Part shown: positions 30,538 through 38,347 of the stretch, piece after piece
Layout: the number at the start of each line of letters is the position of its first letter
Position numbering within the stretch: position 1 is the first letter of the stretch
NCBI GenBank assembly: GCA_945877815.1
Contig: CAMDWJ010000017.1
Location: 26,219 to 90,218, forward strand
Direction of reading: 5' to 3'
Origin: Caenispirillum bisanense
GTDB taxonomy: Bacteria; Pseudomonadota; Alphaproteobacteria; Rhodospirillales; UBA2165
DNA: 64,000 nucleotides
Translations under genes and position numbers: made by a program
The notes under the pieces: model-generated
The model's input: the letters and a program-made list of their open reading frames with translations, nothing else
Databases searched by the model: none
What the model was told of the DNA's origin: nothing

Positions 30538-30959
30538 AACAGATTCTTGCCGTCGCCGTGCTGATCTGCGCGATAACGCTTCCGGCGTTTGCCGTCGATC
30601 CGCGCGAACGACTGCCCGATACGAAATTGGAAACGCGGGCCCGCGCCCTTTCCGCGGAATTGCGCTGCGTCGTCTGTCAGAACCAGTCCATCGACGAATC
30701 CGATGCCGACCTCGCCAGGGATCTGCGTCAGGTCATCCGTGTGCGCATTGCCGTCGGAGATTCCGATCAGGAAGTTCTCGATTATGTCGTCGCGCGCTAC
30801 GGCGAATTCGTGCTGCTTCGACCGCCGTTCAAAGGGGCCACGGTCGTCCTGTGGCTTGGGCCGATCCTATTCGTGCTAGCCGGCCTCGCCGGCATCGTCC
30901 TCTACTATCGCCGCCGCCCGCAAGACGAGCGGAGTGCCGCGATGGACGATCGGACATGA
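30534..30959 (+). CDS. ccmH: Cytochrome c maturation protein CcmH
   Basis: 141 aa using the GTG at 30534 (MKQILAVAVLICA), which gives a proper signal peptide ending near AFA; the track start adds 15 residues from ccmG. LRCVVCQNQSIDESDADLARDLR has the redox CxxC. One C-terminal membrane helix (VVLWLGPILFVLAGLAGIVL). Works with CcmG in reducing apocytochrome. The stop overlaps the ccmI start (ATGA). Confidence 0.94.
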   Translation: MKQILAVAVLICAITLPAFAVDPRERLPDTKLETRARALSAELRCVVCQNQSIDESDADLARDLRQVIRVRIAVGDSDQEVLDYVVARYGEFVLLRPPFKGATVVLWLGPILFVLAGLAGIVLYYRRRPQDERSAAMDDRT

Positions 30960-31825
30960 TCTTCTGGATCGCAGCCGGCCTGCTCGCGCTGACCTCCGTC
31001 GCGGGGCTAATGTTGGCGGTGCGCCGCGCGGGCGGACGCGGTCCGGTCGCGATCTTCGTCGCCCTCGCGGTTCCAGGCATCGCGCTTGCGGCCTATGGAT
31101 TTCTCGGCGCCCCCGACATGCCCGACCAGCCCCACGCCGCGCGCGGCGACATCGCGGCACGCGCAGAGATGCAGGGATTGCTCGGCGAGCTCGCGCGCCG
31201 TCTCGAAGCAGACCCGACGCGGATCGACGGCTGGCTTTTGCTCGCGCGCGCACGACTCAAGGTCGGCGACTACCGCGAAGCCGCCGAGGCTTTCGCGCGT
31301 GCCCGCACTCTCGCGCCCGACAATGGCGAGATCGCGGGAGAACTCGGCGAAGCCCTCATCCAAGCCGCGAACGGAACTGTCGATGAGGCGGCACGCGCGG
31401 CCCTCCACTTCGCCAATGCCAAGGATCCGCGCGACGCCAAGGCGCTGTTCTATCTCGGCCACGATGCGGCGACACGCAGCGACTATGCCACCGCCATCCA
31501 ATATTGGGCCAACCTGATCGCGATCTCCCCCGAAGGTGCTCCATGGATTCCCGACCTGCAGGCCCGCATCGTCGCGGCGGCGGCAGCCGGCAAGATCGAC
31601 CTCGCCACTGTGAAACCAACCCTGGAGCCTATCGAAGCACTACCGCCAGGCCCAAGCCGCGAAGATATCCGTGCGATGGTCCAAGGGCTTGCCGCACGGC
31701 TGGAAGAGAACCCTGACGATCTCGCGGGCTGGCGCATGCTGGCGCGGTCGTGGCGCGTGCTGGGCGAAGCCCAGAAAGCCGACGAAGCCGACGTTCGCGT
31801 GAAAACGCTTGAGGCGAAGCAGTAG
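30956..31825 (+). CDS. ccmI: Cytochrome c biogenesis protein CcmI (CycH)
   Basis: 289 aa from the ATG at 30956. Two N-terminal membrane helices with a short basic loop, then TPR-like repeats (GWLLLARARLKVGDYREAAEAFARARTLAPDN and AGWRMLARSWRVLGEAQKADEADVR). It chaperones the C-terminus of apocytochromes c and hands them to CcmF/H. Last gene of the ccm operon. Confidence 0.93.
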   Translation: MIFWIAAGLLALTSVAGLMLAVRRAGGRGPVAIFVALAVPGIALAAYGFLGAPDMPDQPHAARGDIAARAEMQGLLGELARRLEADPTRIDGWLLLARARLKVGDYREAAEAFARARTLAPDNGEIAGELGEALIQAANGTVDEAARAALHFANAKDPRDAKALFYLGHDAATRSDYATAIQYWANLIAISPEGAPWIPDLQARIVAAAAAGKIDLATVKPTLEPIEALPPGPSREDIRAMVQGLAARLEENPDDLAGWRMLARSWRVLGEAQKADEADVRVKTLEAKQ

Positions 31826-31831
31826 CGATCT

Positions 31832-32113
31832 CTACGGGGCGAGCTTCTTCATCCAAGCGACGGCCGGATCGATCGCATTCATCATCGCCGAATTGTGATC
31901 GCCGTCGATATCCATATAAACGCTCGCGGAATTGCCCGGCATGAGATCGAAGGATGGTTTTTTTCCTATAACGATTGGATCCTGCCTGCCCGCGGCCCTA
32001 AAAACCGGAAGCTTGGTCGCCACAAGTCCGGCGCGGTTACTCGGATAGTGCTTTATATCGCGAGAAGTCGTCGAGGATTGTCGACAGACTCCACCGTGAA
32101 TTGTTTGCTGTCC
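31832..32113 (-). pseudogene. C-terminal remnant of an alpha/beta hydrolase
   Basis: The minus frame runs RAGLVATKLPVFRAAGRQDPI and then VYMDIDGDHNSAMMNAIDPAVAW to a stop just before ccmI ends. Asp in GRQDPI and His in DGDHNS fit the last two members of a Ser-His-Asp triad of small alpha/beta hydrolases. There is no start and no nucleophile elbow. The matching N-terminal part lies at 33115-33454 on the same strand, on the other side of the methyltransferase-like gene. Confidence 0.55.
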
Positions 32114-32129
32114 ACGCCTTTAATCCCAC

Positions 32130-33050
32130 TCAAGGTTTCACAAATTTGACTATGAAACCGTCCTTGTTCATGGGCGGATACGGTACGTTACGGTCGCGCG
32201 GGTCGTCGGGATTGCGCAGATAATCCGCCTCGCCCGCCATTTTGAATCCGGCGGCCTCGACCTCGCGGATCAAAAACGACTTTTCGATCCGGTGCAGGGT
32301 ATTCGATTCCGAAATGCCGGTGTCGGGCCGACCCGCATGATCGGCGATTATGTAGAGCCCCCCCGGTTTGAGCGCGGCCAGGACTGAAGCGTTCATAGCC
32401 GCGCGGTCCACGCCCATATGACCGAAATCGTGGTAATTGAACATCAAGGTCACGAGATCGAACGCGCCCGCCGCCAGATCGAGCGGCGCCGGAGCCTCGT
32501 AGGGGCGCGCAAGCACCGCCAGCGGCGCGGCGCGCACGCCAGCATTTTGCATGGAATGTTCGCGCCGGGCGAAGGACTCGGCGGATTTTCCGGCGACGCG
32601 CGGCGTGCTGGTACCGGCGGGGCCGTCGGCAGCACCGCTGGGTTCTCCGCCCTTGGGTCCGCCGCCCTTGGCCGCCGCTCCAGTGGCTGCTCCTTTGGCG
32701 CCTTTCGGCGCGCCTCCCTGGACATTGCCCTGGGCAGAGCCTTGCGGCAGGCCATTGCGCCCGGGCCAGGCCTGGCCATAGACGATGCCGCCGGAGCCAA
32801 TGGCGCGCGCCAGCAATTCGGTGGTGTAACCGCCGGAAGCGCTGATATCGAGCGCGGTCATGCCGCGCCGAACGCCGATGAAGGCAAGCATCAGTTCGGG
32901 CTTGCGGCGTTCGTCGGTAGCGCGGTCAGTGGCGCTGCGATCGGGCGCTGCGACGATCGCCTGAATATCAGAAGGGGTGAGCGGTGATTGCGCGTGGAGC
33001 TGCGGCGCGAGGCCGATGACGAGGGCGGCAGCGAGAAGAGCAGCTTTCAT
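32130..33050 (-). CDS. Secreted SAM-methyltransferase-like protein with low-complexity insert
   Basis: 306 aa. Cleavable signal peptide (MKAALLAAALVIGLAPQLHAQ). LMLAFIGVRRGMTALDISASGGYTTELLAR resembles motif I of class I methyltransferases but with DISASGG instead of DxGxGxG. FDLVTLMFNYHDF and LKPGGLYIIADHAG fit motifs II to III of such proteins. Residues about 105-160 are an Ala/Gly/Lys/Pro-rich insert (GAPKGAKGAATG...). Export of a SAM enzyme is odd, since SAM is cytoplasmic; the family of exported homologues is known but of unclear role. It sits inside a broken hydrolase gene. Confidence 0.75.
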   Translation of the reverse strand: MKAALLAAALVIGLAPQLHAQSPLTPSDIQAIVAAPDRSATDRATDERRKPELMLAFIGVRRGMTALDISASGGYTTELLARAIGSGGIVYGQAWPGRNGLPQGSAQGNVQGGAPKGAKGAATGAAAKGGGPKGGEPSGAADGPAGTSTPRVAGKSAESFARREHSMQNAGVRAAPLAVLARPYEAPAPLDLAAGAFDLVTLMFNYHDFGHMGVDRAAMNASVLAALKPGGLYIIADHAGRPDTGISESNTLHRIEKSFLIREVEAAGFKMAGEADYLRNPDDPRDRNVPYPPMNKDGFIVKFVKP

Positions 33051-33114
33051 TATTTTGATGTCCTGTTCTATTCGGCGGCTTTATCGAGCGGTAATCCGTC
33101 GGTCTGCACCACCC

Positions 33115-33454
33115 TAGATGTTTAGTCCCATTCTTAGCGGCGAGATCGACGAGCGCATCGACGATTGAGACGGCATCGTCCACGGTACCATCTCAGCGCC
33201 GGCTCCATGGCATCAGCGGCAGATAGACAGTAATGCCGGCGCGTCCGATCCGTTCCGCGAAAGCTTTCATATTTGGAGCGGTATTAATGCCGTTTTTACC
33301 ATGCATGAAAACCAACGCCTCCCGGCCGCCCCCCCCGCATAGACATCATAGCTCAGGCGTAACCGCTTGACGTCGTCAATTGCTCCGCATTGGTCGCCAA
33401 ATTCCACCATACGGCGACGAGAATCGTGAAGATAAACCCGATCCGACGATGCAT
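33115..33454 (-). pseudogene. N-terminal remnant of an exported alpha/beta hydrolase
   Basis: An ATG at 33454 with GAGAGGGG upstream starts a good signal peptide (MHRRIGFIFTILVAVWWNLATNA). The frame then hits TGA; a neighbouring frame gives RLRLSYDVYAGG, and after a run of eight C (33329-33336) a third frame gives ALVFMHGKNGINTAPNMKAFAERI and ITVYLPLMPWSRR, then an in-frame TGA and DDAVSIVDALVDLAAKNG. The HGKNG oxyanion-hole segment and MPW fit small alpha/beta hydrolases. At least two frameshifts and a stop make it non-functional as it stands. Confidence 0.6.
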
Positions 33455-33532
33455 TTGCCCCTCTCTTCAATCCAGTCTAGCAGAAAGCCGCCTTAGCCTG
33501 ATATTCTTCGACAAAAGCATAAGGAGGATTTC

Positions 33533-34606
33533 ATGGCTGGCGCAATCCTTGCCCCTTCAATCACCATTCCGTCGATCATCGACAGTCCGTCCGTCTGGCG
33601 CGGCGCCGATATGTCGAAGCGCTCCGATTGGATCTATCGCCTGAACGCCGAGGAGATCGCAGAGATCGATGCCGCCTATCGGCAACTCGTCGCGCGCGGT
33701 ATCGCGCTGAACGACATCGAGCGCGAGAATTTTCCCCTACCCCGTTTCGCCAAAATCGCCGCGCGGGCGCAGGAGGCGATTGAAAACGGGCCGGGCATAT
33801 TTCTAATCCGCGGGTTTCCGACCCAGAATTATGAAATGCTGGCGCTACGCATGATCTATTGGGGTATGGGGAAATATCTGGGGACTGCGGTCACGCAAAG
33901 CTCGGACGGCGACTTGCTGGGCGACGTGCGTGACGCGAGCTTCGACATCAACACTAAGACCGGTCGCGGTTATCGCTCGGCCCAAGAATTGACGTTCCAT
34001 TGCGACAGCGCCGACGTCACCGCGCTGTTCGTCCTTCGCACAGCCATGACCGGCGGCGTGAGCGGATTCGCAAGCTCCATCGCTGTCCACAATGAAGTCG
34101 TGCGCCGCGATCCGAACTTGGCGGCGATCCTCTATCAGCCCTTCTATTGGAGTTTACAGGGACAGGAGGCGCCGGGCGAAGCGCCCTATTACCAACAGCC
34201 GGTCTTTCATATGCACGACGGCTATTTCGCCCTGCGCTTCGTGCGCGCGCAGATATACGGCGCGGAAAAATTCGCGGGCGCACCGCCGTTGAGTCCCGAG
34301 CAGCGCGCCGCGCTCGATCTGCTGAGCGAGGTGGCCGACGGGGACGAATTCAGCTTCCGCATGATGCTGGCGCCCGGCGATCTCGAAATCCTCAACAATC
34401 ACATTGCCATGCACGCGCGTACCGAATTCAAAGACAATTCGGTGCCCGACACCAATCGCCATTTGCTTCGGCTCTGGCTGTCGATGCCGAACAGCCGGCC
34501 GCTCAGCCCGCTCATGTCCTATATCTATCGCGATCAGAGACCGGGCGTGGTGCGCGGCGGCTTTCGTGCCTATACGGGAGCGCGCGTCCACGAGACACCA
34601 AGGTGA
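33533..34606 (+). CDS. TauD/TfdA-like 2-oxoglutarate dioxygenase
   Basis: 357 aa, AAGGAGG ribosome site before the ATG. LTFHCDSADVTALF supplies the HxD iron ligands, NNHIAMHARTEF the distal His region, and HLLRLWLSMPNSRPL the 2-oxoglutarate-binding Arg, in the spacing of the clavaminate synthase/TauD superfamily. It should couple 2-oxoglutarate decarboxylation to hydroxylation of a small substrate, which cannot be named. Cytoplasmic. A second, different member lies at 37396-38289. Confidence 0.82.
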   Translation: MAGAILAPSITIPSIIDSPSVWRGADMSKRSDWIYRLNAEEIAEIDAAYRQLVARGIALNDIERENFPLPRFAKIAARAQEAIENGPGIFLIRGFPTQNYEMLALRMIYWGMGKYLGTAVTQSSDGDLLGDVRDASFDINTKTGRGYRSAQELTFHCDSADVTALFVLRTAMTGGVSGFASSIAVHNEVVRRDPNLAAILYQPFYWSLQGQEAPGEAPYYQQPVFHMHDGYFALRFVRAQIYGAEKFAGAPPLSPEQRAALDLLSEVADGDEFSFRMMLAPGDLEILNNHIAMHARTEFKDNSVPDTNRHLLRLWLSMPNSRPLSPLMSYIYRDQRPGVVRGGFRAYTGARVHETPR

Positions 34607-34625
34607 AACCTGCGCTTTTGCTTGT

Positions 34626-36218
34626 TCAGCGAGCGGCGTTGGGCGGCAGAACCTGCGCAACGGTCCAACTTACCGGCCGCTCCGTGGTCTTTCCCCGGAA
34701 AAGCGAGATATATTTGGCGTGGCAACCTAAATCCGGCGCGTACCAGAAGGTATACAAACCTTCATAGGGGTCGCCGTCCGCCGGATCGGCCTTCGCCACG
34801 CGTCGTTCGACGACATAGGTCGCGATGTCCTTGCCTTCGACCTTGATCGTTTCGGTTCGCAGCACCTTGATCGTGTTCTTCCAGGTCGTTTTTTCGCCAC
34901 CTGGGCCATCGCCGGAATGGTCAAACTCGATGGTTTTACCGACCTGCAACGGCCAGATGGATTCGGCCGTCTGCTCGACCGGCGAGGCGCCGATCCGGGC
35001 ACCTCGCCCGAAGAAGAGCCCGGCCCAACGATAAGCTGCGTCGGACCCATTGATCGTATGGACGGTCGCCCCTTCGACCCGCTCGACCTTGAGCCGGCCG
35101 CCATTGTTCGCGAGGACGAAAGTTGTTCCTTCGGCCACCGGCCTGAACGCAACCGAGATCGGCGGTGACGGCTTCGCGCCGGGTCGTCCCGGCGCCTCGG
35201 GCGCAGCCTTGGCGATGGGCTTGGGTTTTTCCTTGACTTGGGGGGCCGCCACTTGTGGCGGAGGTTCCACCTTGGCGACCGGCGGAGGCGCGCGCTGCGC
35301 GAGTTTGGTTTTTTCGATCGCAGCCAGCAGAGCAAGTGCGTCGGGATCCTTCAACGCGAGCGCTTTTTGGGTCCAGCGTTCGGCCTCGTCGAAATTTTGC
35401 TCGACCCCGAGCCCACGAAAATAAGCAAGGCCCAGCCACGCATGTTCTGCGGGCGTCTTTGCCGCCACCGGCTGCTTCGCCAGTTGCTCGCAATAAGGAT
35501 GGGGAGCGGATCGGCTGAGATCGATGACGTCGACATTCCCCTCGTCGATCAAACGCTGATGCATGAGGCGGCAGATTAGCGGCAGGGCAAACACGCGTGG
35601 CGTGCCGACCGGAAGTTTCGGATCGTAGAGTACGCGCGCGAAAAACAAATCCCAATCCGACAACGAATTACGTGTGTTTTGCAGGCTCATCGCGCTATCG
35701 AAGACCTGGGCATGTCCGTGAAAGCCGAGCGCATGCATCATTTCATGCGGCAAGGTGCGGTAGATGCGATAAGGGTCGCCGCGATACCAATCCGGAATGA
35801 TCTTGATCGTCGCGTTCCGCATTTCCCCGGCCAGGCGCCCGAAAATCGAATTGGTTTGGCCAACCGTGAAACGCGAGACATCCGGCTGCACCATGACGTC
35901 CTTGCTCGTCTCGACAAGGAAATGCGGCTTCTCAGCCTCGTCGTTGCGAACGATTTTGAGTTTCGCGCTTTCGCCGAGAACGGCAACGGCCGATTCCAGA
36001 ACCGAGTTTTCTTTCTCGCCGAATTTCGCGGTGACCTTAAGCGTCAAGGAACCGCTACCGGGAACCCATTTATTGATTCGGCCGTTATCGCGCAAAGCCA
36101 TCTGGTCGAAGACGGTCATCAGCGTTGCGAGATCGGCGCGCTCAGCGGCGACGGCCGGCGTGCATAAGGGCAGCGCCATGCCGATAATTCCTAAACACAA
36201 CGCGGTGTATCGGGACAT
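34626..36218 (-). CDS. Secreted DUF2927-like HExxH protein with Sel1 repeat and extra C-terminal domain
   Basis: 530 aa with a signal peptide ending near AVAA. Residues 30-240 form a zincin-like domain: LPHEMMHALGFHGH (157-169) followed by LYDPKLPVGTPRVFALPLIC. HExxH is complete, but the following His fall at +5 and +7 rather than the +6 of classical metzincins. A Sel1-type repeat (AWLGLAYFRGLGVEQNFDEAERW) follows, then a Pro/Lys-rich linker and a beta-rich domain of about 190 residues absent from the neighbour. A periplasmic protease or peptidoglycan-related role is conceivable but unproven. Confidence 0.72.
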   Translation of the reverse strand: MSRYTALCLGIIGMALPLCTPAVAAERADLATLMTVFDQMALRDNGRINKWVPGSGSLTLKVTAKFGEKENSVLESAVAVLGESAKLKIVRNDEAEKPHFLVETSKDVMVQPDVSRFTVGQTNSIFGRLAGEMRNATIKIIPDWYRGDPYRIYRTLPHEMMHALGFHGHAQVFDSAMSLQNTRNSLSDWDLFFARVLYDPKLPVGTPRVFALPLICRLMHQRLIDEGNVDVIDLSRSAPHPYCEQLAKQPVAAKTPAEHAWLGLAYFRGLGVEQNFDEAERWTQKALALKDPDALALLAAIEKTKLAQRAPPPVAKVEPPPQVAAPQVKEKPKPIAKAAPEAPGRPGAKPSPPISVAFRPVAEGTTFVLANNGGRLKVERVEGATVHTINGSDAAYRWAGLFFGRGARIGASPVEQTAESIWPLQVGKTIEFDHSGDGPGGEKTTWKNTIKVLRTETIKVEGKDIATYVVERRVAKADPADGDPYEGLYTFWYAPDLGCHAKYISLFRGKTTERPVSWTVAQVLPPNAAR

Positions 36219-36288
36219 TTCGCCCCTCCCCGTTCCCCCGAGGATTATTCCCGAGACAGCGGCGAAGATACAAGCGGAGCGTGTGCTG

Positions 36289-37224
36289 TTAGGGGTTGCC
36301 TCGCGACGCCGAGCCTATCTCTTGCAGGACATAGGCTGCATCCGGGTCACCGTTTTGGGCGGCGAGACGGGCCCATTTCTCGGCCTCGGGAATACTTCGC
36401 GCCGTACCGAGTCCCTTTAGATAGGCCCAGGCAAGCCGTAGCGCATCGCGCGAGTTGAGCGAATTGACGGGTTGGTCGACAAGCTGACGACAATAGGGAT
36501 GCGGCCCGCTCCGGTTGAGATCGGCAACGTCAATATTGCCTTCGGCGATCAAACGCTCGCGCAAAAGCGTGCATACCACCGGCAATGCGAAAATCCGCGG
36601 CGTGCCGACCGGCAGACGTGGATCGTAAAGAACGCGCAGGAACAGCTCATCCCATCGCGAGGTGCCGTAACCCACTCCGCCCAGAGTCATGACGGAATCG
36701 AACGATTCGGAATGACCGTGGAAGCCGACCGCGTGCAGCATCTCATGCGGCAAGGTGCGATCGATACGGTGCGCATCGCCCCGGTTCCAGTCTCGCAGGA
36801 TTAAAATGTGTGCGCCCGAGAGTTCGCCTTCGAGCACCGTGAAACTGGACCGGGTCCTGCCGACATTATGCGCGCCGGCAAACGGCGAACCTAAATCCGA
36901 GCTCCACTCGATCAGGAAATCGGGATGCTCGGCCGTGTCGTCGCGTCCAATCGAAAGATCGGTATTGGCCGTAATCGTCGCCAGCGAAGCCTGGAGAGCG
37001 TTCAGCTCGGCCGTACCGAAGGATGCGCCAAGCTTAAGCGACAGCGGCACGGTCCCACGCGTCCATTTGGCAACGCGCCCTTGCTCGCGCAGCACGATCT
37101 GATCGAAGGCGGTCACCAGCGCCGCCATGTCGATTTGCCCGGCGGCAACGGCGGGCATTGCGGTGATACTCGCCAGAACGAAACCCACGCAAAGGACGAT
37201 GACAAAACGCATTACAGCCATCAC
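36289..37224 (-). CDS. Secreted DUF2927-like HExxH protein, paralogue of the next gene
   Basis: 311 aa; start at 37224 or four codons later (MRFVIVLCVGF). Signal peptide ending near AVAA. The same layout as the downstream gene: LPHEMLHAVGFHGH, FDSVMTLGG, LYDPRLPVGTPRIFALPVVC, GPHPYCRQLVDQPVNS and one Sel1-type repeat (LAWAYLKGLGTARSIPEAEKWARLAA). It lacks the linker and C-terminal domain. The two are tandem paralogues, 70 bases apart, on one strand, probably one transcript. Confidence 0.72.
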   Translation of the reverse strand: MMAVMRFVIVLCVGFVLASITAMPAVAAGQIDMAALVTAFDQIVLREQGRVAKWTRGTVPLSLKLGASFGTAELNALQASLATITANTDLSIGRDDTAEHPDFLIEWSSDLGSPFAGAHNVGRTRSSFTVLEGELSGAHILILRDWNRGDAHRIDRTLPHEMLHAVGFHGHSESFDSVMTLGGVGYGTSRWDELFLRVLYDPRLPVGTPRIFALPVVCTLLRERLIAEGNIDVADLNRSGPHPYCRQLVDQPVNSLNSRDALRLAWAYLKGLGTARSIPEAEKWARLAAQNGDPDAAYVLQEIGSASRGNP

Positions 37225-37395
37225 AGTTTTTTGCCGAGAACGAGGCCGGAGACAAGTGTCGTCATCCGAACATTCGGCAAAATCGTGAATTTAACTCGGC
37301 CTCGTTGTAGCCCAATATCAGAACGCACCTTGGACGGGCGAGCCCCGCTCAAATAAGGCACTGAACTTCCCGTCGGAACGAATCGGATTCGCCAT

Positions 37396-38289
37396 CTATC
37401 CTACCATTGCCCATGATGGTGCGAATTCATCCACGGTGGTGCGCCGCATGTCGCGCTTGAATTTCGTATCGTCGAAAGGCGTCGCGCGATGCAAGGTGCA
37501 GCGATTGTCCCAGATCACGAGATCGCCCTGTCGCCAGATGTGGCTATAGACGAATTCCGGCTGAGTGACGTGATCGGTCAATTCTTCCAGCAGCTTGCGG
37601 CCCCCGTCCACCGGCATGCCCGGGATGCGGCCGGCATGCGCGCCGACCATCAATGCCTTGCGGGCCGAGCGCGGGATCGTGCGTACGATGGGCTGATAGA
37701 CCGGCGGCAAAACCTGCAGTTGCTCCTCGCCGATCATCTCGGCGGGCATGCCGCCTTTCACCCGCGAATGCCAGATGCTGTGTTCGGCCACCAGCCCTTC
37801 GAGCCGCACCTTCATGGCATCGGGCAGCGCATCGTAGCCGGCGCGTGCATCGGCGAAATCGGTATTGCCGCCCTCGGGCGGGATCACGCGACCCGACAGC
37901 ATCGACCATTTGGTCGGTAGCGGATTAAATGAAGAATCGGAATGCCAGAGCCGGTCACCCAAACGCATTTGGCGGCGCGCATTGTCGAGCGGCAGGATTT
38001 CACCGTCGCGCCCGATATTGCTGGCGTCGAACAAGTACATCGGCAATCGATTTTCCGACCCTTTGCCATAAGTCGTGGCGCCGAACGGTGTCTCGCGCGG
38101 GCCGAAGAATTTCGCGAAGGCAACCTGCTCGTCGTCGGTGCAATTTTGATCGCGGAGCACAAGAATGGCGTATTTCGCCATCAGATCCTCGATCTCCTCG
38201 ACCGTCTCCGGCGAAATATTCGAACCAATCTTGACGCCGGTCGCCTCGGCCGCAAAGACCGGATGCAATTCCTGAATTGTCAGCGGCAT
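37396..38289 (-). CDS. TauD/TfdA family 2-oxoglutarate dioxygenase
   Basis: 297 aa, normal for the TfdA group. LWHSDSSF gives the HxD iron ligands, LVIWDNRCTLHRATPFD the distal His, and KRDMRRTTV the 2-oxoglutarate Arg. MLSGRVIPPEGGNTDFADARAGYDAL is a strong family match. Members cleave taurine, 2,4-D or similar substrates; the specificity here is not readable. No transporter genes adjoin it. Confidence 0.9.
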   Translation of the reverse strand: MPLTIQELHPVFAAEATGVKIGSNISPETVEEIEDLMAKYAILVLRDQNCTDDEQVAFAKFFGPRETPFGATTYGKGSENRLPMYLFDASNIGRDGEILPLDNARRQMRLGDRLWHSDSSFNPLPTKWSMLSGRVIPPEGGNTDFADARAGYDALPDAMKVRLEGLVAEHSIWHSRVKGGMPAEMIGEEQLQVLPPVYQPIVRTIPRSARKALMVGAHAGRIPGMPVDGGRKLLEELTDHVTQPEFVYSHIWRQGDLVIWDNRCTLHRATPFDDTKFKRDMRRTTVDEFAPSWAMVG

Positions 38290-38347
38290 GTTTTAAATCC
38301 CCGTCACGAGCCCTCGTGGGCTTTTGACGCGAGTTTAGGGCGCTAAC

